From positions 496,001-560,000 of the forward strand of contig JBEVXD010000002.1 of NCBI GenBank assembly GCA_040506275.1: a stretch of DNA of 64,000 nucleotides, written 5' to 3'. Below the pieces are notes generated by a model. The model did not search any database and was not told the origin of the DNA. It saw nothing but the letters and a program-made list of their open reading frames with translations. Below are positions 17,443 to 26,023 of the stretch, one piece after another; the stretch's first letter is position 1; every line of letters starts with the position of its first letter. The position numbers and the translations under genes are program-made. This DNA comes from Thiodiazotropha sp040506275 (GTDB taxonomy: Bacteria > Pseudomonadota > Gammaproteobacteria > Chromatiales > Chromatiaceae).

Positions 17443-17718
17443 ATGACTGGACGAACAACTTTTGGCATCCGCGCCTGTACTTGGATTTGGTTGATAATGA
17501 TGGGTTTGACGCTCATGACATATCTGATTGGCCAATTTAACCTGGGCGGTTTGGGTGTTTCGCTGACTGTCTTGGCTTTTGCCCTGATAAAAGGGCAAAT
17601 GTTGGGTGACTACTTTATGGGGCTCAAACGAATCAAAGGTTTTTGGCGCTGGCCAATCAGTCTTTGGTTGTTTTTGCCTGGTGGTTTGATCTGTGTGGCC
17701 TTTACCCTTGTCGGATGA
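17443..17718 (+). CDS. norF: NorF (small COX4-like membrane protein), copy 2
   Basis: 91 residues with three membrane helices and the core ALIKGQMLGDYFMGLK. It follows norE by 6 bp and is followed at once by norQ, whose ribosome site GAGGAG overlaps the norF stop. This tight packing supports the assignment. Confidence 0.82.
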   Translation: MTGRTTFGIRACTWIWLIMMGLTLMTYLIGQFNLGGLGVSLTVLAFALIKGQMLGDYFMGLKRIKGFWRWPISLWLFLPGGLICVAFTLVG

Positions 17719-17728
17719 GGAGATAATG

Positions 17729-18547
17729 ATGGAAAAACCGGTAATTTTAAATACCAAAGACAGGGATGAGTCACTACCATTCTATGTATCACAGGCTCAG
17801 GAAGTGGAGTTGTTTGAGTATGGCTTCAAACATCAACTGCCGTTATTAATAAAGGGACCAACCGGTTGTGGTAAAACCAGGTTTATTAACTATATGGCAG
17901 CTAAACTCAACAGGCCAGTCTATACGGTTGCCTGTCATGATGACTTGAGTGCAGCTGACCTGGTGGGACGTCATTTAATTGGAGAGAGTGGAACCTATTG
18001 GTCGGATGGTCCACTGACTCGTGCGGTAAGGGAGGGTGCAATCTGTTATCTGGATGAAGTCGTAGAGGCTAGAAAAGATACTACCGTTGTACTACACCCA
18101 CTGACTGATGATAGACGAATTCTCCCTCTTGAACGTACTGGAGAGATCCTAAAGGCTCCTCCTGAGTTCATGTTGGTCGTATCGTACAATCCAGGCTATC
18201 AAAATCTTCTTAAAGGGATGAAACCGAGTACTCGACAACGTTTTGTTGCTCTACGTTTTGAATTTCCATCGCCTGATCTTGAAATTGAAATTGTGATTGG
18301 AGAAACAGGTATTGATACTGAAATGGCCAAACAGTTGGTACGTTTGGCTAATTCCATGAGAGCACTCAAAGACCATGATCTGGAGGAGGCAGCTTCTACC
18401 CGTTTACTGGTCTATGCTGCTACTTTGATTTTAGGAGGGTATCAGCCAATAGAGGCTTGTCGTGCCGCTCTTGTAGAGCCACTTACTGATGATATTGAAA
18501 CTGCGGCAGCCTTAATGGAGGTCGTCTATGCCTCAATCGGGCACTGA
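17729..18547 (+). CDS. norQ: NorQ/NirQ, MoxR-type AAA+ ATPase
   Basis: 272 residues from the ATG at 17729, 6 nt after GAGGAG. AAA+ features are Walker A GPTGCGKT, Walker B CYLDEVVEA, sensor 1 VVSYNPGYQ and KPSTRQRFVALRF. MoxR-type ATPases work with a VWA partner; NorQ and NorD together insert the non-heme FeB into NorB. It overlaps the next gene by 20 bp. Confidence 0.93.
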   Translation: MEKPVILNTKDRDESLPFYVSQAQEVELFEYGFKHQLPLLIKGPTGCGKTRFINYMAAKLNRPVYTVACHDDLSAADLVGRHLIGESGTYWSDGPLTRAVREGAICYLDEVVEARKDTTVVLHPLTDDRRILPLERTGEILKAPPEFMLVVSYNPGYQNLLKGMKPSTRQRFVALRFEFPSPDLEIEIVIGETGIDTEMAKQLVRLANSMRALKDHDLEEAASTRLLVYAATLILGGYQPIEACRAALVEPLTDDIETAAALMEVVYASIGH

Positions 18548-18953
18548 TCCCTTTTCGCAGGAGCCACCTGGAACAGTCATGGCAGTGACTGCAGAATCCC
18601 TCTATTTGGCAAATTTGCTACTGATACCAGGACTTGCTTTTGCCATACTCGTCTACCTTCATTTCAAACATGCCCGAAAGTTACCCCCATTGGCTCGTTC
18701 TCATTTTCAACAGACACTTTCGGCATCGATCTGGGCCGGAATACTGTTAGTGATTATTAATTTTCTGATTCTTTTACTTGGCGGATATAACGGTGCTTAT
18801 ACCTGGATGATTATCATCATCTACTTTACCGTTTGCCACTCTACGCTGATATTGATAGGTATGTTGGGCCTTGCCAAAGCAATGGCAGGCAAATGCTATC
18901 GATATCCATTGATTGGCAAGGCATTGCCTGAAGAGTGCCGGACACTAGCCTAA
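18528..18953 (+). CDS. Small three-to-four-helix membrane protein between norQ and norD
   Basis: 141 residues with hydrophobic segments near 30-45, 68-88, 95-118. Its start lies inside the norQ end and it is 40 bp before norD, so it is part of the nor unit. The organisation is like DUF4870-type membrane proteins, but I do not recognise the family with certainty. Function is unknown; position suggests support of NorQD or NorB maturation. Confidence 0.75.
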   Translation: MPQSGTDPFSQEPPGTVMAVTAESLYLANLLLIPGLAFAILVYLHFKHARKLPPLARSHFQQTLSASIWAGILLVIINFLILLLGGYNGAYTWMIIIIYFTVCHSTLILIGMLGLAKAMAGKCYRYPLIGKALPEECRTLA

Positions 18954-18993
18954 TGTACGTTTTAACTTTCGGAACACGCTGGGGTTAAATAGT

Positions 18994-20823
18994 ATGGAAG
19001 AGAAAGTCGGAGAACTCTGGCATCGTTTCATTACCAGAATGGCACAGGACCGTTATAAAGAGGCAGCTGTACAGCTTGCAGATCTCAATCAAACACTGGG
19101 TATTCTGTTTCGTGCGTTTGGCGGTGATGGTGGGCTAAGAGTCGAGACTGCCAGTGCAACAGAGCATTTTGCAAGACGAGGTGTGTTACAACGTATTGCC
19201 GGCAGTTCAACCACGATTGAATTGGCCTGGCGTGATGAACATGCTTTATATCTTCCAGAAGTCATCGATCTCTTTCCCGAGCAATCACTCAATCGTGATC
19301 TCTATTTCTGGTTGGCATCACTTGCTGCCTGTGATCAGGGCAAATGCCAACCCTGGATAGAGAAGAACCAACAATTGACTCGATATGCTCTGGATAAGTA
19401 CCCAGGCATGCGAAATCGATATCAAAGATTATGTGAGGCACACCTGTCACAACGGCCTGATCCAAAAGGCATGAAACCGGATGAGGCAGAACAAGAACTT
19501 GCAATTAGATTAGCGCTTAGTGATCCAGGTATCGTGAAGCAGCTTCCAAGAGCAAAGCGTGCGCCTTGGCCAGTTCCACTGTGGCTTCATCCCTCACCAC
19601 CTGGGTTTTCTCTGGGAAGTGATAATTCAGATCAGGAAAATGATTCAACTGGTGGATCAACCTCATTAAATGATAATAAGAATCGCAGGGGTGAACGCTC
19701 AGAAATGCCAGAATCTGATCGAGGGTTGATCACCATTAGGATGGAGAACATTCTAACCTGGGGTGAATTTGCAAAAGTTGATCGCGGCGCTGAAGAAAAT
19801 GAAGATATTGATCAGGCGATGGACGCTGCGGAACAAATGGAAAAGTTCAATGTAACCAGAGATGGCAAGTCTGTTGCGTCCAAGTTGAAATTTGATCTCG
19901 ATCTGCCATCAGAGTCTTGTGATGATGAGATCATTCAGGATGGTATGCTGTTGCCAGAGTGGGATTGGAAACGGCAGGTAATGCAGCCAGATCACTGCAG
20001 AATCGTAACACTACAGGCAATTGAAGCCCCCAGCGTTGATTTACCGTTGCATCTTAAAAAAACAGCGAAACAGCTTCGTGCCCAGTTTCAGCAATTGATG
20101 CCGGCCCGAACCTGGCAGCATAGTCAATTGGATGGAAGTGAAATTGATATGGAAGCGTATTTACGTTTTTCAGCTGAGCGAGAGAGTGGCAATCTTGCAA
20201 TCGCAGACAATCTATATCGTGATATGCGAACCGGGGCACGCGATTTGAGTTGTTTGCTGCTCGCAGACCTATCCCTATCCACTGACAGTTGGGTGGATAA
20301 CCATCACCGTGTAATCGATGTAATCCGAGATAGTTTATTTTTATTTGCTGAATCTCTGTCAGCAACTGGTGATAGATTTGGTCTATATGGTTTTTCATCA
20401 AGAAAACGGGACCCAGTAAGGGTACATCAAATAAAAAAATTTGATGAACCATACTCAGAAAAATCACGTGGTAGAATTAACACACTTAAACCTGGTTATT
20501 ATACTCGTATGGGTGCGGCAATCCGTTATGCACAAACAATTCTAGATCAGCAGCCTGCTCAGCGACGTTTACTATTGATACTGAGTGATGGAAAACCTAA
20601 TGATCTAGATAAATATGAAGGCCGATATGGGGTTGAAGATACAAGGCAAGCAGTGAGAGAAGCCCGTCAATCTGGAATTCAACCTTTTTGTGTGACTATA
20701 GATGAAAAAGGTAATGACTACCTTCCATATCTTTTTGGCAGTGGTGGCTATGTTGTGATCCATAATCCCCAGGAACTACCTCGAAAGCTACCGCTACTCT
20801 ATGCCCGATTGACACGCGAGTAA
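18994..20823 (+). CDS. norD: NorD, VWA-domain NO reductase activation protein
   Basis: 609 residues. The C-terminal third is a von Willebrand A domain with an intact MIDAS start DLSLSTDS, later Thr in PGYYTRMGAAIRYA, and LILSDGKPND. An acidic low-complexity linker lies near 205-290 (many Asp/Asn/Ser). NorD binds the NorQ ring and is needed to activate NO reductase. Last gene of norEFQ-x-D. No clear terminator follows. Confidence 0.93.
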   Translation: MEEKVGELWHRFITRMAQDRYKEAAVQLADLNQTLGILFRAFGGDGGLRVETASATEHFARRGVLQRIAGSSTTIELAWRDEHALYLPEVIDLFPEQSLNRDLYFWLASLAACDQGKCQPWIEKNQQLTRYALDKYPGMRNRYQRLCEAHLSQRPDPKGMKPDEAEQELAIRLALSDPGIVKQLPRAKRAPWPVPLWLHPSPPGFSLGSDNSDQENDSTGGSTSLNDNKNRRGERSEMPESDRGLITIRMENILTWGEFAKVDRGAEENEDIDQAMDAAEQMEKFNVTRDGKSVASKLKFDLDLPSESCDDEIIQDGMLLPEWDWKRQVMQPDHCRIVTLQAIEAPSVDLPLHLKKTAKQLRAQFQQLMPARTWQHSQLDGSEIDMEAYLRFSAERESGNLAIADNLYRDMRTGARDLSCLLLADLSLSTDSWVDNHHRVIDVIRDSLFLFAESLSATGDRFGLYGFSSRKRDPVRVHQIKKFDEPYSEKSRGRINTLKPGYYTRMGAAIRYAQTILDQQPAQRRLLLILSDGKPNDLDKYEGRYGVEDTRQAVREARQSGIQPFCVTIDEKGNDYLPYLFGSGGYVVIHNPQELPRKLPLLYARLTRE

Positions 20824-21028
20824 GTCATACGGGTAATTGTTATAGTTTTAAACCATTTCATATTCATCAATGCTTTAGCCTGAAATAAAGGAACTGAACA
20901 AGTTTTTTCAGATTCAATATCATTGGTTATAAATCACAACATGCCACAACAATAAACCTAATGAAAATTTTGTAAAAACATCTCATCTAATCAATTATCG
21001 ATAATTCTAATATTCTTAATTATTTGTA

Positions 21029-21042
21029 TTGATTAAAGTCAA
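21029..21042. promoter_or_regulatory. FNR/DNR-type box upstream of the second hemerythrin unit
   Basis: TTGATTAAAGTCAA fits TTGAT-N4-GTCAA and ends 52 bp before the hemerythrin ATG at 21095. The asymmetric half-sites combine those of the norE and norC boxes. Confidence 0.65.
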
Positions 21043-21094
21043 GGAGGGTAACTGCTTCAGGCAGAGAATAGAGATCGTATTGAGGAAACAAACC

Positions 21095-21537
21095 ATGAAT
21101 ACGATCAATGAATTGATGAAGCGAGATCACCTTCGCTGTGATGAAATATTTATAGCGTTAGAACAGTCCATTCACAAACATCAGTGGCAAGAGGCAATAC
21201 GACTCTGTGCTACTTTTACCGCATCGATGGAATACCATTTTAAGGTTGAAGAGGAGATTCTTTTTCCTGAGCTTTTAAAAAAATCACCTCAGGCAGGTAT
21301 GCCAGTAGATGTCATGTTAGTAGAACATGAACAGATGCGTCATCTTATATCACAATTGGCAACTTCTCTTGATGATATGTCGAAGGAATCTGCTACAGGA
21401 TTTGCAGAAACACTATTAGTTACGATGCAACAACACAACACAACACAAAGGAAGAGCGTGTTTTATATGCTATGGCGGATAGTACAATACCGCATGCCTT
21501 GGAAATGATTGGCTCTATGTATTCGGAGTCTGCATAG
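21095..21537 (+). pseudogene. Cytosolic hemerythrin, out of frame at an (ACAAC)n repeat
   Basis: The start MNTINELMKRDHLRCDEIF, with TGAGGA upstream, opens a hemerythrin domain with His ligands in RDHLRCDE, MEYHFKVEEEI and VEHEQMRHL. The last ligand motif is lost because the frame shifts at a pentanucleotide repeat; the shifted frame stops at 21508. Dropping one 5-bp unit restores HNTKEERVLYAMAD and a stop at 21537 that overlaps the next GTG start by 1 bp (TAGTG). The intact gene was therefore present until recently, or the frame switches by repeat slippage. A sequencing or assembly error is the main alternative. Confidence 0.85.
21430..21448 (+). repeat. Pentanucleotide tandem repeat ACAAC x3.8 within hemerythrin gene
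   Basis: Three full ACAAC units and a partial ACAA sit in the codons before the last hemerythrin His motif. Two full units would keep the gene in frame; three do not. Five-base units shift the frame with each slip, as in phase-variable loci, although the tract is short. Confidence 0.85.
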
Positions 21538-21785
21538 TGGAATTACAGCTTGATGTACGAGAGTTGGAACCTCCTATTCCTCTAGAGCGTATACTAGATA
21601 CGCTGGATACCATGCCAAAAAAGGATTGGCTTAAAGTACGTCATAATCGCGAACCCTATCCTTTGTATAACATTCTTAGAGAGACAGGCTATGCATGGTA
21701 TACAAAATGGCAAAATGGAGAGTGTATTATCTTGATCTGGAATGCTGAAGTTCAGCCACCAGATATGATTGGAACAGTATTGTGA
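21537..21785 (+). CDS. DUF2249 domain protein
   Basis: 82 residues starting at GTG 21537. The DUF2249 pattern is clear: LDVRELEPPIPLERILDTLD, WLKVRHNREPYPLY, GYAWYTKW and a final ILIW strand. These small proteins recur with hemerythrins and NO-detoxification genes; the biochemical role is not settled. It overlaps the restored hemerythrin stop by 1 bp and the next gene by 4 bp (GTGA), so all three are coupled. Confidence 0.88.
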   Translation: MELQLDVRELEPPIPLERILDTLDTMPKKDWLKVRHNREPYPLYNILRETGYAWYTKWQNGECIILIWNAEVQPPDMIGTVL

Positions 21786-23059
21786 AAACCAATGGCCTGA
21801 CACTTGATCAGGCCCCGCCAATTACTATTCCATTTAAGTTCTTTCTGACAGCGTCGATGTTCTCTGTCGCTGTCGGTATTATTATTACGATTCATGGAGA
21901 TGCAGTCTTTGTTTCTCGTTGGAGCCCTTTGGTTTTGGGTATCACTCACTTACTGACTGTTGGTTTTCTTGCTCAAGTCATGATCGGTGCGATGATGCAG
22001 CTATTACCTGTATTGGCTGGGTCACCTATACTGGCGGTAAAATCGATAAGCTGGTTAGTGCATGTGTCTTTGCTATGTGGTGCCAGTATGATGGCATCTG
22101 GCTTTTTTGTGATTAATTACCAGGTTTTGAGTTTCGGTGCAATACTCGTTGTATTCAGTATTGCACTATTTCTGTTTGTTATTGTGATATCACTACTAAA
22201 ATCTGGTAATTATCAAAATAACGTTATACCAATTGGACTTGGGTGGTTAGCTATAATACCAACAGTTGCTATCGGGCTTTTAATGGTATTAGATCTAATA
22301 GGGATTGTTAAGGTTGATAACCTATCGCATCTAACCGAAGTACACTTATCTTGGGGGATTTTGGGATGGGTTGGGATTGTAGTTTTTGCAACAGTCAATC
22401 AATTGCTTCCTGTTTTTTATATTACTAAAGAGTCTATTAGTAATGAAGCTCGTGTTATCTATATAGCAATATTCAGTTTCTTATTTCTACTTACAGTTGG
22501 ATACCTGTTTGATCAATCAAAGAATCTACAATTTCCTATTCAACTAGTAATTGCTGGATTGTTTGTTTTCATGAGTTATAGGGTTATTCAGGTATTACAA
22601 AATCGTAAACGTAAAATACTAGATATAACTCTGGTCTTTCTTTGGACAGGATTGGCTTCCATTCTTTTTGCAGCTATCGCTTGGCTCTTGTTAGAGAATG
22701 AACTATTGGTAGGCGTTTTATTGCTTGGTGGTGTCTGTACGACCGTACCAATAGGAATTATCTATAAAGTCATTCCATTTCTTTGCTGGTATCATTTGCA
22801 GAGCTTTAATATTAAGCAGGGCAAGCTGTCTTCGGGGCTACCGTCAATGAAGCACTACATCAGAGATAAAGAAGCTAAGCGACACTATGCTATACATGTC
22901 ACTGCGCTGATACTGCTCGTTTTGGCTACACTAAAGCCAGAAGAGCTTGCGCGAATATCTGGTGTTGTCTATTGTCTATCTTCAGGCTATTTCTTAAAGA
23001 ACCTGCTTTCTGCAATTAGTAGATTTCACAAAGCGCGACAAAAATTAGTTCTCTGTTGA
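21782..23059 (+). CDS. Polytopic membrane protein, NnrS / heme-copper-like (uncertain)
   Basis: 425 residues with about 12 hydrophobic helices. His residues lie at helix ends (ITHLLTVGFLAQVMIGAMMQLLPVLAG, LTEVHLSWGILGWVG, VNQLLPVFY), which recalls NnrS and heme-copper oxidase-like proteins that bind heme in the membrane. I do not recognise the exact family. It starts at a GTG overlapping the DUF2249 stop and belongs to the hemerythrin-DUF2249 unit, which suggests a role in NO tolerance. Confidence 0.7.
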   Translation: MKTNGLTLDQAPPITIPFKFFLTASMFSVAVGIIITIHGDAVFVSRWSPLVLGITHLLTVGFLAQVMIGAMMQLLPVLAGSPILAVKSISWLVHVSLLCGASMMASGFFVINYQVLSFGAILVVFSIALFLFVIVISLLKSGNYQNNVIPIGLGWLAIIPTVAIGLLMVLDLIGIVKVDNLSHLTEVHLSWGILGWVGIVVFATVNQLLPVFYITKESISNEARVIYIAIFSFLFLLTVGYLFDQSKNLQFPIQLVIAGLFVFMSYRVIQVLQNRKRKILDITLVFLWTGLASILFAAIAWLLLENELLVGVLLLGGVCTTVPIGIIYKVIPFLCWYHLQSFNIKQGKLSSGLPSMKHYIRDKEAKRHYAIHVTALILLVLATLKPEELARISGVVYCLSSGYFLKNLLSAISRFHKARQKLVLC

Positions 23060-23082
23060 TCAGTTATAGTCCGGATTATAGA

Positions 23083-23823
23083 ATGAATACTATTTTGATA
23101 ATGACCGGGATTATTTTCAGTCTATCAGTTAACGATCTGAAAAGTTCACCGTTACCTCTAGGCGACTGTAAGCGCCCACAACCATCCCACGACTATCGTC
23201 ACTGTGATTTCAGTGGTAGAAATCTCAGTGGTGTCAACCTTTCAGGTAGTATTCTGAATGGTGTAAATTTCCAAAATGCAAAATTACTTGATTGTAATTT
23301 GAAGGGAGCTTTACTGATAGGTGCTGATTTAAAGTGGGCATCACTATCTGGATGCCATGCCTCATCCGTAGATTTTACTGATGCAGACCTTTTCCATACC
23401 AATTTAGATGATAGCCATATTAATGATTCCATTTTTAAAAAAGCCTATCTTTTTGGCGCTAGCCTTAATGGGGTAAATGCCGATCGAGCAGATTTTTCTA
23501 ATGCGAACCTCAAAGATATCTCTATGGAAGAGAGCAAGCTCACAAATTGTAATTTCAACAATGCGTTCATGATGCGTGCTGTATTGATAGAGAGTGATAT
23601 GAGTAATTCAAGCTTTTATCAGGTCGTACTTACCGGTGCTGCATTGGAATATGCAAATTTCACTAGGGCAGACCTGACAGGCGCGTTGTTGAATGGGACT
23701 ACTCTGACAGAGACCAAGTTTCATGGAGCCAAGCTGACTAATACACGATTTGTCAACGCACGTATGCAATCCCCAGATTTTTCTGAAGTTATAGACCCAC
23801 CACAAGACCTTATGCTTCATTAG
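23083..23823 (+). CDS. Secreted pentapeptide-repeat protein
   Basis: About 246 residues from the ATG at 23083; a TTG at 23056 would overlap the previous gene. A signal peptide (ILIMTGIIFSLSV) is followed by roughly 30 A(D/N)LxX repeats, for example FSGRNLSGVNLSGSILNGVN and ADFSNANLKD, which form a right-handed quadrilateral beta helix. Export is less usual for this family. Function is unknown. It follows the membrane protein closely and may be the last gene of the hemerythrin unit. Confidence 0.8.
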   Translation: MNTILIMTGIIFSLSVNDLKSSPLPLGDCKRPQPSHDYRHCDFSGRNLSGVNLSGSILNGVNFQNAKLLDCNLKGALLIGADLKWASLSGCHASSVDFTDADLFHTNLDDSHINDSIFKKAYLFGASLNGVNADRADFSNANLKDISMEESKLTNCNFNNAFMMRAVLIESDMSNSSFYQVVLTGAALEYANFTRADLTGALLNGTTLTETKFHGAKLTNTRFVNARMQSPDFSEVIDPPQDLMLH

Positions 23824-23864
23824 TTCGCTTTAATCACTATTGAGCTCAGTTTGTATTGTAGGGC

Positions 23865-23878
23865 TTGATCTCTATCAA
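23865..23878. promoter_or_regulatory. FNR/DNR-type box before the ZnuA-SCO operon
   Basis: TTGATCTCTATCAA matches TTGAT-N4-ATCAA exactly. It ends 149 bp before the small secreted protein that precedes the ZnuA-SCO fusion. Confidence 0.65.
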
Positions 23879-24027
23879 TCTGTTATAACTACAAATAGGC
23901 TTTAATGATCAATAGTCAGGAAAATATCCGAGTCATTTGAAACTGACTACTATTTTGGTTTGTTAACCAATATCTAAAATTTCATATGATTCATCTATAA
24001 ATTAATTAATATGCATGTCATAACGAT

Positions 24028-24375
24028 ATGAATTTCTGTAATAAATTAGCAAAAAGTGTGATACTTGCCAGTCTGGCTATACCAATCAATGCAACAGCAC
24101 AAAGTGCTGATCAGTTGGCTGCTATCACTACGCTTGGCTCAATCAACGGCATCGCGCTTCACTGCAATGCCCTGGGGGAAACCCAAAAAATAAAGCGGGT
24201 ATTGGTCGCGACACTCCCTAAAAGACGACAATTAGGTGAGTTATTCGATTACGAAACCAATAAGTCATTCCTGTCATTCATTAACAGCAACAACACCTGT
24301 CCCTCACCGCAATCATTGGTACAACAGGTCGATGATGCCCTCGAAATATTGAAAACACTCTACCCTGTAAAATGA
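24028..24375 (+). CDS. Small secreted protein of unknown function
   Basis: 115 residues with a signal peptide (SVILASLAIPINATAQS) and two Cys in the mature part (LHCNALG and NTCPSP), possibly a disulfide. The family was not recognised. It overlaps the ZnuA-SCO fusion gene by 4 bp (ATGA) and has an FNR-type box upstream, so it is probably made with that fusion and nosZ during denitrification. Confidence 0.65.
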   Translation: MNFCNKLAKSVILASLAIPINATAQSADQLAAITTLGSINGIALHCNALGETQKIKRVLVATLPKRRQLGELFDYETNKSFLSFINSNNTCPSPQSLVQQVDDALEILKTLYPVK

Positions 24376-25805
24376 ACCCTCCACATACCAGACTCAGCCT
24401 GATTCTTACACTTCTGGTTACAGGCATGTTGGTGACATTACCGTCCTATGGCTCCAGTTCACTACGCGTCATGGTCAGTAACAAGCCAATTCACTCAATC
24501 ATTTCCGGGCTTATGGTAGGTGCTGAGCCACCACAACTCTTAATTGATGACCAAATACCCTACAATTTCAACCCATCTGAAGAACAGTTATCAAGAATGC
24601 GCGCTGTCGATATTCTTTTCTGGGTTGGTCCTGAGCTTGAACCACAACTCGTGGATAAAATTGAATCATTACCCTCCAGGGTAAAGGTGATTGAACTACT
24701 ATCACATCAAGGTATGAAAATCCTGCCAGCAAGAGTGAATCCTGATCAGCGTGATCCCTATTTTTGGCTTGATAATCGAAATCTTCTCATCATCATTGAT
24801 GATATTACACGACTTTTACAGGGTGCTGATCCTCTAAGATCACATCTCTATGATAGAAATCGGCGAGAAATCTATTCAAAACTATCGAGGGTTGATCGTG
24901 AGTATGAATATGGTTATCGAGGCATGAAGGCAGGCTTAGGTATTCAGTACTTCGACACGCTTCAGTACTTTGAACAGGCCTATGCATTAAAGATTATTGA
25001 TCATGTAGCGGGCACGCCGGATAAACCCATTGAAACTGTTGAGTTATTGAAGGTTAGGGAAAAAATAGTTGATGGTGAGGTAACTTGTTTACTATCAGAA
25101 AAGGGATTTCCTGCCAAACACAATACAATTTTGCTCAAAGGAAGTCATGTGAATCATGGAGAACTTAATAGTTTTGGGTTTGGACTACAGGCAGGTCCGC
25201 AACTCTATTTTCAGGTGATGAATCATAACACCGAAGTGATAAAACGATGTCTGAATGCAGATTCGTATCCGAACCTCACAGGATCTGCTAAAAGAACTAC
25301 TACCACCGTTGAAGGTATTGGAGGCGGTCAGTTTCTACTTACCGATCATATGGGGGGATTGGTTACTAAAGAAAGCATGAAGGGACAATATTCAATCATC
25401 TATTTCGGTTATACCTATTGCCCAGATATTTGTCCGACTTCCTTACAAGTGTTATTACAGGCTTTGGACATACTTGGGGAAAAATCGATACTGTTTCAAC
25501 CCTATTTTATAACCATTGATCCCACTAGGGATAATATAAAGGTAATGCGTAACTATGTGACCTATTACGACGATCGTTTGATTGGTGTCACTGGCTCCCC
25601 AGAAATGATCAAACGCACGGCAGAACAATTCAAAGCACGTTTTGAAAAGGTAGAGGAAGAGGGGGGTGACCCATCAATGTATTTGATGGATCATACTGCA
25701 AGCCTTTATATTCTGGATCGTGAGGGTCGATTTATAACCAAGCTAGCTCACGGTATTGAACCAGAAGCTGTTGCAGAAGAGTTAAAGAAACTCGTCTCAG
25801 AATAG
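24372..25805 (+). CDS. Fusion of a degenerate ZnuA-like domain and an SCO1/SenC copper chaperone
   Basis: 477 residues. After a signal peptide, residues about 30-300 follow the zinc-binding protein ZnuA (KPIHSIISGLMVG, LFWVGPELE, a long helix, then a second lobe with CLLSEKGF). The three usual metal His are replaced: the SxHDY-type site reads IPYNFNPS, the next reads DPYFWLDN and the third reads QYFDTLQYFE. Residues about 305-477 are an SCO domain with CPDICP (two Cys) and the His in MDHTASLYILD, the copper site that serves CuA assembly. It precedes nosZ, so copper delivery to NosZ CuA is the likely role. Confidence 0.85.
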   Translation: MNPPHTRLSLILTLLVTGMLVTLPSYGSSSLRVMVSNKPIHSIISGLMVGAEPPQLLIDDQIPYNFNPSEEQLSRMRAVDILFWVGPELEPQLVDKIESLPSRVKVIELLSHQGMKILPARVNPDQRDPYFWLDNRNLLIIIDDITRLLQGADPLRSHLYDRNRREIYSKLSRVDREYEYGYRGMKAGLGIQYFDTLQYFEQAYALKIIDHVAGTPDKPIETVELLKVREKIVDGEVTCLLSEKGFPAKHNTILLKGSHVNHGELNSFGFGLQAGPQLYFQVMNHNTEVIKRCLNADSYPNLTGSAKRTTTTVEGIGGGQFLLTDHMGGLVTKESMKGQYSIIYFGYTYCPDICPTSLQVLLQALDILGEKSILFQPYFITIDPTRDNIKVMRNYVTYYDDRLIGVTGSPEMIKRTAEQFKARFEKVEEEGGDPSMYLMDHTASLYILDREGRFITKLAHGIEPEAVAEELKKLVSE

Positions 25806-25922
25806 TCTAATAAAAATCTACCAAATTAGAGGTGGCATTTTTGGTTGTCTACCCATTAATAGGTAGCAGATCTGGCCGATAACAACTCTATTCCAAACTG
25901 TATTCTAATTAAAATGTGGCAT

Positions 25923-25936
25923 TTGACATACATCAA
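25923..25936. promoter_or_regulatory. FNR/DNR-type box upstream of nosZ
   Basis: TTGACATACATCAA fits TTGAC-N4-ATCAA and ends 87 bp before the nosZ ATG. One half-site is of the nirS/norC type and the other of the classical FNR type. Confidence 0.7.
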
Positions 25937-26023
25937 TGTGTGAAATGACATATTTCTCGATATTTCCCCTGTGCATTTACGCAAAATCACACAACTATTT
26001 TTTAGCAGCGGGGACGGGAAACG

